Assembly (NCBI RefSeq): GCF_003096355.1
Contig: NZ_QEKI01000016.1
Span: forward strand, 53,724 to 117,723
From: Pontibacter virosus
GTDB lineage: Bacteria > Bacteroidota > Bacteroidia > Cytophagales > Hymenobacteraceae
Length of the DNA: 64,000 nucleotides
Direction: 5' to 3'
Made by a program: the position numbers and the translations under genes. The notes under the pieces were generated by a model. That model was given only the letters and a program-made list of their open reading frames with translations. It had not been told where the DNA came from and made no database searches. Shown here one piece after another: positions 17,168 through 26,684 of the stretch; the first letter of the stretch is position 1; each line of letters opens with the position of its first letter.

Positions 17168-19585
17168 ATGCTGATTTCATTCGACTGGCTGAAACAACTC
17201 ATCCATATAGAGAATACCGCTGAGGAAACAGATGCCTTACTGACAGGCGCAGGTCTGGAAGTGGAGGCAATTCACAACTTCGACCAGGTGCAAGGTGGCC
17301 TTGAGGGTATCGTGATAGGCGAAGTGCTGACCTGTGAGCGCCATCCGGATGCTGACCGCCTGAGCGTGACCACCGTGGACATCGGCGCAGGCGAGCCAAG
17401 CCAGATTGTGTGCGGTGCGCCCAACGTGGCTGCCGGACAGAAAGTGGTGGTCGCAACCGTTAACAGTACGCTATACCCTAGCGGCGGGGAACCTTTCAAA
17501 ATAAAGAAATCAAAAATACGCGGCGCTGCTTCCGAAGGGATGATTTGCGCCGAAGACGAGATTGGCGTCGGTACCTCACACGCCGGCATCATGGTACTTG
17601 ATACGGACCTGCCAAACGGTACGCCAGCCGCTGAGTATTTCGGTCTGGGCTCTGATAAGGTATTCGAAATTGGTCTGACGCCAAACCGCGCCGATGCTGC
17701 TTCGCACCTGGGTGTTGCCCGCGACCTGAAAGCCCTCTTGCGTGTGCCGTATACCTTGCCTTCTGTAGAAAACTTCAACGTAAGCAACACATCCCGACCT
17801 GTGGAGGTGGAGATTAAGAACATGGAGGCTTGTCCGCGGTATGCCGGTGTAACCGTGAGCGGCGTGAAGGTGGGACCTTCGCCGGAATGGCTGCAGAAGC
17901 GCCTGCGTGCCATCGACCTGGCCCCGATCAACAACATCGTGGACGTGACCAACTACGTGCTGCACGAGTTAGGCCAGCCGCTACACGCGTTTGATGCTGA
18001 TAAAATAAAAGGCAATAAAATTGTCGTGAAAACTGCCGAAGCCGATAGCAAATTCGTGACGCTGGATGGTGTAGAGCGCAAACTCAAAGCCAATGACCTG
18101 ATGATCTGCAACGCCGAGGAACCGATGGCGATTGGCGGTGTTTTCGGTGGCAAAGAGTCGGGTGTGAGCGACGAAACAATGAGTATTTTCATCGAAAGCG
18201 CTTACTTCTCGCCAGACTACATCCGCCGCACAGGTATGGCGCATGGCCTCAAAACCGACGCCTCTTTCCGCTTTGAGCGCGGCACCGACCCGAACATGGT
18301 GATTACTGCCCTGAAACGTGCCGCCCTGTTAGTGCAGGAAGTTGCTGGCGGTGAGATTAGCTCCGAGATTGTGGACGTATACCCGCAGCCGATTCAGAAC
18401 CTGGAACTGACGCTGGATATCGAACGCGCCCATACCTTGATTGGTCAGCACATTGGCGCTGAGCGCATGAAAGAAATCCTGACCGACTTAGGTATAGAAA
18501 TCACCGGCGAAACGGAAGAAAAGCTGCACGTGTCGGTGCCACCGTTCAAGGTGGACGTGACCCGTGAGGCTGACTTAGTAGAGGAGATCCTGCGCATCTA
18601 CGGTTTCAACAACATCGAGGTGAGCGAGCACATGGCCACCACTTATATGGCCAGCTTCCCGAAACCTTACCCGGAGGATATCAACAAAACGATACTCGAT
18701 TATATCTCGGCCAACGGTTTCCACGAGATCATCACCAACTCCATCACTAACTCCAACTACTATGCCGCGGGCGGGGAAGAGGAGATGGCCGGACTTGTGA
18801 AGGTGCTCAACTACAACAGCGAGGACCTGGACGTGCTGCGTAAGAGCATGGTGTTTTCGGGTCTGGAGGTGCTGCGCTACAACATCAACCGCCGCCAGCG
18901 CGATCTCAAGGTATACGAGCTGGGCAAGGTATACGAGCAGCTGGAGGACGGCTACAAGGAAACCCGCAAACTGGCCCTTTACATGGTGGGCAACACCACG
19001 GCCGAGAGCTGGAAGCAGCCTGCCCAGAAAGCAGCTTTCCACGATCTGGCCAGTGTGGTGCAGAACGTACTGCAGAAACTCAACGCCGCCGACTACGAGG
19101 TGCAGGCCATCGAGCAAAGCCGCTACATGCGCCAGGGCATCACTTATGTGAAGAACGGCACCGTCATCGCGCAGGTGGGTTTGCTGGACGCGGCCGTGAC
19201 CAAAGCCATGGACGTGAAAGAGCAGGTATGGTACGCTGAGCTGAACTGGGACTACCTCATCAAGAAATACAAAGACAAACTGGTGGCCGAGGAGCTTCCG
19301 AAGTTTCCGGAAGTACGCCGCGACCTGTCGCTGGTGGTGGACAAGAACCTGACCTTCGAGCAACTGAAGCAAGTGGCCCTGCGCACCGAGCGCAAACTCC
19401 TGCAGGGCGTGAACGTGTTCGACGTGTACGAAGGCGACAAGATAGAAGCAGGCAAGAAAGCCTATGCTTTGAGCTTTACGTTGCTGGACCGCCAGCAAAC
19501 TTTGACCGACAAAGTGATCGATGGCGTGATGAACCGCCTGATGCATCAATTTGAGAAACAGCTGGGAGCCATTATCCGCAAATAG
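17168..19585 (+). CDS. pheT: phenylalanine--tRNA ligase beta subunit
   Basis: 805 aa, full length. Domains in order are the EMAP-like tRNA-binding domain (about 40-150, with VIGEVLTCERHPDADRLSV), B3/4 editing domain (about 210-390), B5 domain (about 400-475), catalytic-like core, and C-terminal ferredoxin-fold anticodon-binding domain (FPEVRRDLSLVVD). It forms the alpha2-beta2 PheRS with PheS, which is not in this window, and charges tRNA-Phe. The stop is 2 bp before the next ATG, so translation is probably coupled. Confidence 0.97.
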   Translation: MLISFDWLKQLIHIENTAEETDALLTGAGLEVEAIHNFDQVQGGLEGIVIGEVLTCERHPDADRLSVTTVDIGAGEPSQIVCGAPNVAAGQKVVVATVNSTLYPSGGEPFKIKKSKIRGAASEGMICAEDEIGVGTSHAGIMVLDTDLPNGTPAAEYFGLGSDKVFEIGLTPNRADAASHLGVARDLKALLRVPYTLPSVENFNVSNTSRPVEVEIKNMEACPRYAGVTVSGVKVGPSPEWLQKRLRAIDLAPINNIVDVTNYVLHELGQPLHAFDADKIKGNKIVVKTAEADSKFVTLDGVERKLKANDLMICNAEEPMAIGGVFGGKESGVSDETMSIFIESAYFSPDYIRRTGMAHGLKTDASFRFERGTDPNMVITALKRAALLVQEVAGGEISSEIVDVYPQPIQNLELTLDIERAHTLIGQHIGAERMKEILTDLGIEITGETEEKLHVSVPPFKVDVTREADLVEEILRIYGFNNIEVSEHMATTYMASFPKPYPEDINKTILDYISANGFHEIITNSITNSNYYAAGGEEEMAGLVKVLNYNSEDLDVLRKSMVFSGLEVLRYNINRRQRDLKVYELGKVYEQLEDGYKETRKLALYMVGNTTAESWKQPAQKAAFHDLASVVQNVLQKLNAADYEVQAIEQSRYMRQGITYVKNGTVIAQVGLLDAAVTKAMDVKEQVWYAELNWDYLIKKYKDKLVAEELPKFPEVRRDLSLVVDKNLTFEQLKQVALRTERKLLQGVNVFDVYEGDKIEAGKKAYALSFTLLDRQQTLTDKVIDGVMNRLMHQFEKQLGAIIRK

Positions 19586-19587
19586 TT

Positions 19588-19884
19588 ATGCCAAAGGAAA
19601 AACAACTGCAACAGCTTCAGTCGATTGAGAGCAAGGTGCGCCAGCTCCTAAACCGGCATGCCGAGGCGCAACACAAGCTTGTCGCCGCTCAGGAGGAAAT
19701 TAAATTGCTGGAGTCGCAGCTGCAAGAGCGGGAACAGCAAATAAAAAATTTTCAAAATCAAGAGAATATTGTTAAGATTGTAGATGCGATAGCAGGAAAC
19801 ACTGCAAATTCGACAGAGTTAAAGCTGAAGTTAAACGAATATATAAGGGAAATTGATAAGTGTATCGCCTACTTGCGTGACTAG
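19588..19884 (+). CDS. coiled-coil protein between pheT and zapA
   Basis: 98 aa. Residues 1-60 are a charged coiled coil (QLQSIESKVRQLLNRHAEAQ, LLESQLQEREQQIKNFQNQE). The end (ELKLKLNEYIREIDKCIAYL) is a second helix. I know it only as a conserved hypothetical protein next to zapA in Bacteroidota. The layout resembles ZapB-like division proteins, but that link is inference. It sits in the pheT-zapA operon. Confidence 0.75.
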   Translation: MPKEKQLQQLQSIESKVRQLLNRHAEAQHKLVAAQEEIKLLESQLQEREQQIKNFQNQENIVKIVDAIAGNTANSTELKLKLNEYIREIDKCIAYLRD

Positions 19885-19974
19885 CGGGAGGCAGTGAGCT
19901 GGAGCCGGACATACGGCAGGCCATTGTCAGGAAGCAAAGAAACGGAGTAGCCCTATACCTAAAAAACGCAACGG

Positions 19975-20259
19975 ATGGGTGAATTAGCTATTAAGATTCG
20001 CATCGCAGAACGCGAGTATCCGATGCGGGTGAAGGAAGAAGAAGAAGAAAGGCTTCGGGTAGTGGGTAAACTTTTGAACGAGCGCCTGCGCTTCTTCAAA
20101 GACCAGTTTGGCATACAGGACAAGCAGGACTTGCTGGCTATGGTGGCTTTTGAGACCATGGTGGACAAGCTGAAGCTCGAGGATGACAAAAATGCCCATC
20201 TCGACAAAGTAGGTGCGCAACTAAGCGTGCTCGACGAGCTCTTATCAACAAATAAGTAA
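19975..20259 (+). CDS. zapA: cell division protein ZapA
   Basis: 94 aa. The N-terminal beta-hairpin-helix (LAIKIRIAEREYPMRVKEEE, LLNERLRFFKDQF) and C-terminal coiled coil (LLAMVAFETMVDKLKLED) fit ZapA. It crosslinks FtsZ filaments at mid-cell. It follows the coiled-coil protein by 90 bp and precedes the candidate RNA and rny. Confidence 0.9.
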   Translation: MGELAIKIRIAEREYPMRVKEEEEERLRVVGKLLNERLRFFKDQFGIQDKQDLLAMVAFETMVDKLKLEDDKNAHLDKVGAQLSVLDELLSTNK

Positions 20260-20261
20260 AC

Positions 20262-20357
20262 CAAACCGAGACTGCCCCCTAAGCAGTCTCATTAACTACA
20301 GTGTGGTTTGTAAAGCCACTTCACTGTCCTGCTGCAGGTACTGCTATTGTTTTTATA
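20262..20357 (+). ncRNA. candidate 6S-like structured RNA between zapA and rny
   Basis: GAGACTGC (about 20269-20276) pairs with GCAGTCTC (about 20284-20291), enclosed by CAAACC with GGTTTG. An alternative hairpin CAGTGTGGTTT..CCACTTCACTG overlaps it. A CCTGCTGCAGG hairpin precedes the T-run at 20349-20354. Size and position next to zapA suit 6S RNA, which is often zapA-linked, but I could not test a covariance model. A leader or attenuator of rny is the alternative. Confidence 0.45.
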
Positions 20358-20376
20358 AACCATAAAAGCGTATAGT

Positions 20377-21942
20377 ATGTCCGATATTTTAATCATTTTA
20401 ATCACCGCCATTGTCGCGCTCGGAGTCGGCGTGTACATTGGGCGCGTACTCCTGCAAAAGGTATACAAACAGCAGGAGGAAGCTGCCCGCCAAAAGGCAA
20501 AATCCATCATCCGCGAAGCTGAAATCAACGCCGAGGGCATCAAAAAAGACCGCATGCTGGAGGCCAAGGAAAAATTCCTGAAGCTGAAATCTGAGTTCGA
20601 AGAAGAATCGAACAAGAAGAAGAACATCATCATCCAGAACGAGAACAAGGTAAAGCAGCGCGAGCAGCACGTAGCCAAGCAAATGGAGCAGACCAAGCGC
20701 CGCGAAACTGAGCTTGACAAGGAGAAGGAAGCACTCGACCACCAGCTGGAAGTTCTCAAGAAACGCAAAGAAGAAGTAGAGCAGCAGCACAGCGAGGTAG
20801 TGGCGCGGCTCGAGAAAATCGCTGGCCTGACCGCCGCTGAAGCCCGCGAGCAAATGGTAGAAGCCCTGAAAAGTGAAGCCACGTCGCATGCATCTTCTTA
20901 CGTGAAAGACATTGTGGCCCAGGCCAAACTCACCGCTACCAAAGAAGCCAAGAAAATTGTGGTGGAGACCATCCAGCGTACTGCCGCGGAGCATGCCATC
21001 GAAAACTGCGTATCTGTTTTCAACATCGAAAGCGACGACATCAAGGGCAAGATTATCGGTCGTGAAGGCCGTAACATCCGCGCTCTGGAAGCTGCAACTG
21101 GTGTGGAAATCATCGTAGATGATACACCGGAGGCGATCATTATCTCTGGTTTTGATCCGGTTCGCCGCGAAATTGCCCGTCTGTCGCTGCACCGTTTAGT
21201 AGCTGACGGTCGTATCCACCCGGCCCGCATTGAGGAGGTAGTTTCGAAAACCCGCAAAAACATCGAAGAAGAAATCGTGGAAATCGGTGAGCGTACTGCC
21301 ATCGACTTAGGTATACATGGTCTGCACCCGGAACTGATCAAGATGGTGGGCCGCATGCGCTTCCGTTCTTCTTACGGACAAAACCTGCTGCAGCACTCAC
21401 GCGAAGTAGCCAACCTGTGCGCCACGATGGCCGCGGAACTTGGTCTGAACGTGAAACACGCCAAGCGCGCCGGTCTGCTGCACGACATCGGTAAAGTAAC
21501 CCCAGACGAGCCGGAATTGCCACACGCGATCATCGGTATGGAGTTGGCCAAGAAATACAAGGAGCATCCGGATATCTGCAACGCCATCGGCGCTCACCAC
21601 GACGAGATCGAGATGACGGCTATGATTTCTCCGTTGATCCAGGCTTGCGACGCCATCTCTGGTTCTAGACCGGGTGCCCGCCGCGAGATCATGGAGTCTT
21701 ACATCAAGCGTCTGAAGGATCTGGAGGCAGCTGCCGTATCGTTTGACGGGGTGAACCAGTGCTACGCCATTCAGGCCGGCCGCGAGCTCCGCATCATGGT
21801 AGACGCCGACAACGTGAGCGACGAAAAAGCCGCACAGCTTTCGTTCGACATCTCCCAGAAGATCGAGAAGGAAATGCAGTACCCGGGCCAGATCAAGATC
21901 ACGGTGATCCGCGAAATGCGCGCCATCAGTTATGCTAAGTAA
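20377..21942 (+). CDS. rny: ribonuclease Y
   Basis: 521 aa, full length. An N-terminal membrane anchor ([20 protein letters not shown]) is followed by a long coiled coil (about 35-170). Next come the KH domain ([20 protein letters not shown]) and the HD domain ([18 protein letters not shown]). It starts mRNA decay with endonucleolytic cuts at the inner membrane. It is expressed from the zapA region through or after the candidate ncRNA. Confidence 0.96.
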   Translation: MSDILIILITAIVALGVGVYIGRVLLQKVYKQQEEAARQKAKSIIREAEINAEGIKKDRMLEAKEKFLKLKSEFEEESNKKKNIIIQNENKVKQREQHVAKQMEQTKRRETELDKEKEALDHQLEVLKKRKEEVEQQHSEVVARLEKIAGLTAAEAREQMVEALKSEATSHASSYVKDIVAQAKLTATKEAKKIVVETIQRTAAEHAIENCVSVFNIESDDIKGKIIGREGRNIRALEAATGVEIIVDDTPEAIIISGFDPVRREIARLSLHRLVADGRIHPARIEEVVSKTRKNIEEEIVEIGERTAIDLGIHGLHPELIKMVGRMRFRSSYGQNLLQHSREVANLCATMAAELGLNVKHAKRAGLLHDIGKVTPDEPELPHAIIGMELAKKYKEHPDICNAIGAHHDEIEMTAMISPLIQACDAISGSRPGARREIMESYIKRLKDLEAAAVSFDGVNQCYAIQAGRELRIMVDADNVSDEKAAQLSFDISQKIEKEMQYPGQIKITVIREMRAISYAK

Positions 21943-21970
21943 GGTATAGCCCCTATAGCTGCAACAAACA

Positions 21971-22006
21971 AAAAGCCGCCTGTTACTATTGTAGCAGGCG
22001 GCTTTT
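21971..22006. terminator. bidirectional terminator between rny and dps
   Basis: A 16-bp stem, AAAAGCCGCCTGTTAC with GTAGCAGGCGGCTTTT including one G-T pair, encloses a TATT loop. A/T-runs on both sides serve the convergent rny and dps genes. Confidence 0.85.
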
Positions 22007-22041
22007 GCATTAAACTAAACCAATCGTCACTCTCACTATTC

Positions 22042-22515
22042 TTAGCTCAGGAAGGCTTTCAGCATCCAAAGCGTCTTTTCATTTTCATTGATGTCTTCAC
22101 TTACCAGCGCTACCGTACCTTCGTCGTCGCGCTCGGCGGCCAATGCCAGTATATCACGCTCCAGACTCACGATCACAGACAGGTTCTGGTGAGTCGCTTC
22201 TACCGTCTCGCGGTCGCCGCTCAGGCTCGTTGCTTCCTGTATGCTCGACACACGCAGGTAGTCCGAGAAGGAATGCAGCGGCTTCTGGCCGATGGTCAGG
22301 ATACGCTCTGCCAATGCATCGATGCGGGTGAGGGCACTGTTATAAAGCTCTTCGTACTTGGCATGCAGCTGAAAGAAGTGTATACCTTTGATGTTCCAAT
22401 GGAAACCGCGCAGGTTCTGGTAATAAATGTGATAGTTGGCCAGCAGCTCGTTCAGCTTGTCGGCAATCTCTACGGAGTCTTGTTTTTCTAATCCGATATT
22501 CGTCAGCTTATTCAT
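22042..22515 (-). CDS. dps: Dps DNA-protection ferritin-like protein
   Basis: 157 aa, standard size. The ferroxidase region is LRGFHWNIKGIHFFQLHAKYEELY, with His and Asp/Glu ligands (FHWN, HFFQLH, RIDALAERI). It oxidises Fe(II) with peroxide and stores iron, protecting DNA during oxidative stress. It is divergent from oxyR, the usual regulator of dps. Confidence 0.93.
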   Translation of the reverse strand: MNKLTNIGLEKQDSVEIADKLNELLANYHIYYQNLRGFHWNIKGIHFFQLHAKYEELYNSALTRIDALAERILTIGQKPLHSFSDYLRVSSIQEATSLSGDRETVEATHQNLSVIVSLERDILALAAERDDEGTVALVSEDINENEKTLWMLKAFLS

Positions 22516-22546
22516 AGTCTTCTGTTGTTTCTGTTGTTTGTATATA

Positions 22547-22578
22547 CAAATATACCCAAATTAAGGTTATAAATCAAA
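22547..22578 (-). promoter_or_regulatory. dps promoter with palindromic operator candidate
   Basis: On the minus strand TTTG (22575-22578) and TATATTTG (22547-22554) are 20 nt apart, an ideal Bacteroidota -33/-7 pair. The perfect 14-bp palindrome TTTGTATATACAAA (22537-22550) overlaps the -7 box and expected start site and could be an operator. Confidence 0.65.
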
Positions 22579-22703
22579 TCAATTAAATTGATACAGGTAT
22601 AGTAATAGTCTATAACTTAGCAGGGCGGAGGCTAAGCAGGCTTTTTCAGATGAAGTGAGTAATCTGTAAGTGTCAAGTGCCTCCTTACTATACGTTTGAT
22701 AGC

Positions 22704-23648
22704 ATGACACTGGTACAATTAGAGTATTTATTGGCGGTAGACACGTACCGCCATTTTGCCACGGCGGCAGACCACTGTTTCGTGACGCAGCCCACCCTGA
22801 GTATGCAGCTGCAAAAGCTGGAAGAGGAGTTGGGGGTACAGTTGTTCGACCGAAGCAGAGTGCCTGTACGGCCAACTGAGATCGGAAAGGAAGTGATTGC
22901 CCAGGCCCGCCTGGTGGTAGCCGAGTCAAAAAAGGTAAAGGAGCTTGTGCAGAACCAAAAGCAGGAACTGAGCGGCGAGTTGCGCATCGGCATTATACCT
23001 ACCTTGGCCCCCTACCTGATTCCGCTTTTCGTGACGGCCTTTATGGAGAAGTACCCGGATGTGCGGCTGGTGGTGCAGGAGTTGCTGACCGAGGAAATCG
23101 TGCAGAAACTGAACTACGAGCTGCTGGATGTTGGCTTGCTAGTGACGCCCCTAGAAGACAAGTCCATAAAGGAGCTGCCCCTGTTTTACGAGGCTTTCGT
23201 GGCCTACATCAACCCGGCGCACCCCTTGGCCGGCAGCAGGGCTATCAGCCCGGAGCAACTCGACCTGGACGACCTGTGGGTACTCAACGAGGGGCACTGT
23301 TTCCGGAGCCAGGTGCTCAACATCTGCAACCGGGGCGGAAGCGCAATCCCTTCCGGCCACTTCGATTACAAGAGCGGCTCCCTCGAAACCCTCAAGCGCA
23401 TCGTCGAAACCCAGCGCGGACTCACGCTATTGCCAGAGCTCTCCGTACTTGATATGCCTGTCGAGAAGCAGTCGCTCGTCCATACCTTCCGGGAGCCGCA
23501 GCCACAACGCGAAGTGAGCTTGGTGGTGCATCGAAGCTTTCTGAAAAAGCGCCTGATCGAAGCCCTGCAGAAAGAAATTGTAGTTGCTATCCCTGCTCAC
23601 ATCCGCAACCGCAAAAAAGAGCAGGTGGTGGGAGTGAAGGAAGTTTAG
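22704..23648 (+). CDS. oxyR: OxyR hydrogen-peroxide-sensing LysR regulator
   Basis: 314 aa from the ATG at 22704; an ATG 27 nt upstream is less likely. The helix-turn-helix is YRHFATAADHCFVTQPTLSM. The regulatory domain contains NEGHCFRSQVLNIC, whose two cysteines fall at residues 199 and 208 with this start, the same numbers and spacing as E. coli OxyR. Peroxide would form the disulfide and activate stress genes. It is divergent from dps, a classical OxyR target. Confidence 0.92.
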   Translation: MTLVQLEYLLAVDTYRHFATAADHCFVTQPTLSMQLQKLEEELGVQLFDRSRVPVRPTEIGKEVIAQARLVVAESKKVKELVQNQKQELSGELRIGIIPTLAPYLIPLFVTAFMEKYPDVRLVVQELLTEEIVQKLNYELLDVGLLVTPLEDKSIKELPLFYEAFVAYINPAHPLAGSRAISPEQLDLDDLWVLNEGHCFRSQVLNICNRGGSAIPSGHFDYKSGSLETLKRIVETQRGLTLLPELSVLDMPVEKQSLVHTFREPQPQREVSLVVHRSFLKKRLIEALQKEIVVAIPAHIRNRKKEQVVGVKEV

Positions 23649-23649
23649 G

Positions 23650-24340
23650 AGTTTGGGAGTCACGAGTTCTGAGTTGGACGTCCAATTTGTAGGGACAGGG
23701 CGCGGTCCGTCCGAATCGTGCATGAGTGCTTGTCTGAATCAGGATTTTCAGGATTAAAGAGGGCCCCTACCCCCAAGGATTGACAGGATGCTCGTGAATG
23801 ATTAACACACCCCTGCCCCTCTCAAGAAGGGAATTTCTGCTGCTACTTCTTTAAAGGTATAGGGGCTGTAGCTTCAGCAGTTCTTTTACTATACCGGGTC
23901 CAACCACCCCTAACCCCTCCTTATCCAAGGCGGGGAACCTGTAACTGCCGATTCTTAGGGATAGACTTTGTAGCTGCAGTTTCATGTGCACGATTGACAT
24001 CCCCCTGCCCCCTTCAAAGGGGGACTTGTGCCATTACCAGTGTCCGGTATAAACCTTGTTGTGAGTGTCATATACCCTTGGTAGGTATAGCAAGAGTTAC
24101 TTGCACCTGAGCTATGAAACAAATAGCGGTGCCATGTGCACAAAATGACGCTCCACTGTTTGAGCGTTCAGCGAGTTTGGAGCGTCTTGACTTTTTTGCT
24201 TACTTTTTGTGTCAAGACAAAAAGTGAGGCCCGCCCGGCCAGGGCAAGCTATAAGACAGCATAGGTTGCTGTACTTTTGACAGCTGTAGATACGCCAATA
24301 GGTAAAGGTATAGGATTATCCGCTACTAGCACCCCATAAA
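23650..24340. repeat. gene-free region of dispersed repeats, left copy
   Basis: I see no credible gene here. It contains AGGATTTTCAGGATTAAAGAGG, pyrimidine-rich CCCCTGCCCC blocks, a 160-bp unit (23891-24052), and a CTTGACTTTTTTGCTTACTTTT segment near 24190. Related copies of all of these occur in the opposite orientation at 33269-34209. Confidence 0.7.
23891..24052 (+). repeat. 160-bp repeat unit, copy A
   Basis: Runs from ATACCGGGTCCAACCACCCC to AGTGTCCGGTATAA. Its reverse complement is found at 33686-33850 with most bases identical by eye, including GTAGCTGCAGTTTCATGTGC and CATCCCCCTGCCCCCTTC. Confidence 0.75.
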
Positions 24341-24343
24341 GCA

Positions 24344-24375
24344 AAACAGGCTGCTTCGTCAGAAGCAGCCTGTTT
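24344..24375 (-). terminator. terminator after sucD
   Basis: A perfect 14-bp stem (AAACAGGCTGCTTC with its complement) has a 4-nt GTCA loop, 37 nt beyond the sucD stop. Minus-strand T's follow. Confidence 0.75.
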
Positions 24376-24411
24376 CTATCAGTATACCTGTTAGCAGGTA
24401 TAGGAATCAAA

Positions 24412-25305
24412 TTAAGCGTTGATCATGCCGGCTTTCTGCAGTACTTCTACCATCGTAGCACCGATCTCGGCAGGAGAGTCTACCACATGGATACCGTTCT
24501 CGCGCATGATCTTCATTTTAGCAGCAGCTGTATCGTCAGCACCACCCACGATAGCACCTGCGTGACCCATACGGCGACCAGCTGGAGCTGTCTGGCCAGC
24601 GATGAAACCAACTACCGGCTTCTTGTTACCAGTCTCGCTGATGTACTGGGCAGCCATGGCCTCGTAGTTACCACCAATCTCACCGATCATCACGATCGCG
24701 TCCGTCTCAGGGTCTTCCATCAGCAGCTGTACGGCGTCTTTCGTAGGCGTACCAATGATCGGGTCACCACCAATACCGATAGCCGTGGAGATACCCAGGC
24801 CAGCCTTCACAATCTGGTCTGCAGCTTCGTAAGTCAACGTACCTGACTTAGACACGATACCGATACGACCTGGCTTGAACACGAAACCTGGCATGATGCC
24901 CACCTTCGCCTCACCTGGCGTGATCACACCCGGGCAGTTTGGACCGATCAGGGTCACGTCTTTGCCTTTCAGGTAGTTTTTGGCCACCACCATGTCTTTC
25001 ACAGGAATGCCTTCCGTGATCGCAACGATTACTTTGATGCCCGCGTCAGCAGCTTCCATGATCGCGTCAGCAGCGAAAGCCGGTGGCACGAAGATGATAG
25101 AAACATCGGCTCCCGTTCTCTTCACAGCGTCTTCCACTGTGTTGAAAACTGGTAGGTCCAGGTGATTGTTGCCACCTTTGCCTGGGGTAACACCACCCAC
25201 TACGTTGGTGCCGTACTCGATCATCTGAGAGGCGTGAAAAGAACCTTCGGAGCCCGTGAAGCCCTGTACGATCACTTTCGAATCTTTATTTACTAAAACA
25301 CTCAT
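24412..25305 (-). CDS. sucD: succinate--CoA ligase alpha subunit
   Basis: 297 aa from the ATG at 25305 ([20 protein letters not shown]); an upstream ATG would add 11 unlikely residues. It has the CoA-binding Rossmann domain ([26 protein letters not shown]) and the ligase domain with [20 protein letters not shown], whose final histidine is the phosphorylated residue. With SucC, not in this window, it makes succinate and ATP/GTP from succinyl-CoA in the TCA cycle. Confidence 0.96.
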   Translation of the reverse strand: MSVLVNKDSKVIVQGFTGSEGSFHASQMIEYGTNVVGGVTPGKGGNNHLDLPVFNTVEDAVKRTGADVSIIFVPPAFAADAIMEAADAGIKVIVAITEGIPVKDMVVAKNYLKGKDVTLIGPNCPGVITPGEAKVGIMPGFVFKPGRIGIVSKSGTLTYEAADQIVKAGLGISTAIGIGGDPIIGTPTKDAVQLLMEDPETDAIVMIGEIGGNYEAMAAQYISETGNKKPVVGFIAGQTAPAGRRMGHAGAIVGGADDTAAAKMKIMRENGIHVVDSPAEIGATMVEVLQKAGMINA

Positions 25306-25351
25306 GTGTATCTTATTAAGTTGATGAATGATGGTCAAAATTAAGGTAGTG

Positions 25352-25359
25352 CAAAAATA
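25352..25359 (-). promoter_or_regulatory. -7 box TATTTTTG for sucD
   Basis: The minus strand reads TATTTTTG, a TAnnTTTG match, 46 nt before the sucD ATG. Confidence 0.5.
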
Positions 25360-25495
25360 GCCTTTTTTGTGGCGCTTCCAAAAAATAGTTAAAGCTAATA
25401 TAGGCGCTAAAACAGCCCGGCGGAACGGGAACTGGTATACCTTCTGTTATACCGGTGGCAAGGTGCTATACCTGTTAAGTATAATTTTAATTACG

Positions 25496-25503
25496 TACCT
25501 TTG
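25496..25503 (+). promoter_or_regulatory. -7 box TACCTTTG for the cysteine synthase gene
   Basis: An exact TAnnTTTG match 26 nt before the ATG at 25530. The -33 region has no clear TTG. Confidence 0.55.
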
Positions 25504-25529
25504 CACCCGTATCTCAAAAAAGCACTTAA

Positions 25530-26516
25530 ATGAAATACCTGAATCATATTACCGAGGCAATCGGTAACACACCCTTAGTAAAGCTTAACAACGTAACCAA
25601 AGGCATTAAACCGACGGTATTGGCCAAGGTGGAGTACATGAACCCGGGCAACTCCGTAAAGGATCGCATGGCGATCAGAATGATCGAGGATGCTGAGAAA
25701 GCCGGTATCCTGAAGCCGGGTGGTACGATCATTGAAGGCACTTCCGGCAACACTGGTATGGGCCTGGCATTGGCCGCTATCGCCAAGGGGTACAAGTGTA
25801 TTTTTACGCTGGCCGACAAGCAAAGCAAAGAAAAAATGGACATCCTGCGTGCCGTAGGAGCTGAGGTGCGTGTGTGCCCAACGAACGTAGCACCTGACCA
25901 TCCGGATTCGTACTACTCGGTGGCCAAGCGCCTGAACGAAGAGATACCAAACTCGTTCTATCCAAACCAGTATGATAACATGTCGAACTGGGCGGCGCAC
26001 TACGAGTCTACAGGCCCGGAGATCTGGGAGCAGACGGAAGGGAAAGTAACCCACTTTATCACGGGCGTTGGCACAGGTGGTACGGTAACGGGCATCTCCC
26101 GCTACTTAAAAGAGAAAAACCCGAACGTGGTTACCGTAGGCATTGATACCTATGGCTCCGTGTTCAAGAAATATAAGGAAACCGGTATTTTCGACGAAAA
26201 CGAAATTTACTCTTACGCTACCGAAGGAATAGGCGAGGACATCCTGCCAAAGAATGTGGACTTTGATGTGATCGACACTTTTGTGAAGGTAACTGACAAA
26301 GACGGTGCTGTGATGACACGCAGACTTGCCAAAGAAGAAGGCTTGTTTGTAGGCTGGTCATGCGGAACTGCCGTATACGGTGCACTGGAATACGCCCGCG
26401 AAAACAATCTGACGGAGGATGATGTAATTGTAGTGTTGTTGCCCGACCATGGTACCCGTTACCTGGGCAAAATCTACAACGACGAGTGGATGCGCTCACA
26501 GGGCTACATCGACTAA
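25530..26516 (+). CDS. cysteine synthase / cystathionine beta-synthase family enzyme
   Basis: 328 aa PLP enzyme. The Schiff-base lysine lies in MNPGNSVKDRMA, and the phosphate/substrate loops are EGTSGNTGMGLALA and GVGTGGTVTG. The stretch DHPDSYYSVAKRLNEEIP and NQYDNMSNWAAHYESTGPEI is closer to cystathionine beta-synthases than to CysK, but the C-terminal CBS regulatory domains are absent. It makes cysteine from O-acetylserine or cystathionine from serine and homocysteine; sequence alone does not decide. Confidence 0.88.
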   Translation: MKYLNHITEAIGNTPLVKLNNVTKGIKPTVLAKVEYMNPGNSVKDRMAIRMIEDAEKAGILKPGGTIIEGTSGNTGMGLALAAIAKGYKCIFTLADKQSKEKMDILRAVGAEVRVCPTNVAPDHPDSYYSVAKRLNEEIPNSFYPNQYDNMSNWAAHYESTGPEIWEQTEGKVTHFITGVGTGGTVTGISRYLKEKNPNVVTVGIDTYGSVFKKYKETGIFDENEIYSYATEGIGEDILPKNVDFDVIDTFVKVTDKDGAVMTRRLAKEEGLFVGWSCGTAVYGALEYARENNLTEDDVIVVLLPDHGTRYLGKIYNDEWMRSQGYID

Positions 26517-26536
26517 TTAAGCTGGGCGTAACTAAA

Positions 26537-26570
26537 TTGGATGCCTGTAATTTGTTTGAGGCATCCAACT
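26537..26570 (+). terminator. terminator after the cysteine synthase gene
   Basis: TTGGATGCCT pairs with AGGCATCCAA (10 bp) across a 12-nt loop, 20 nt after the stop. The following T-run is weak. Confidence 0.5.
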
Positions 26571-26684
26571 TGTGTACCTTAGTACTGCAGTAAATACCTG
26601 GGATTAAATGCAAAGCAACTAAATTCAGAAAGGTTAGCTTGAAATATACGGCTTGCGTAAATACAGGCCGGGGATAGTTTAGCT

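Noticed and set aside
18575..19549. 324-aa minus-strand frame
   Set aside because: Antisense shadow of pheT with His/Leu/Val-rich composition typical of reversed coding DNA.
23650..24340. Possible CRISPR array
   Set aside because: Repeated words are irregular in spacing and length, and no cas gene is nearby.
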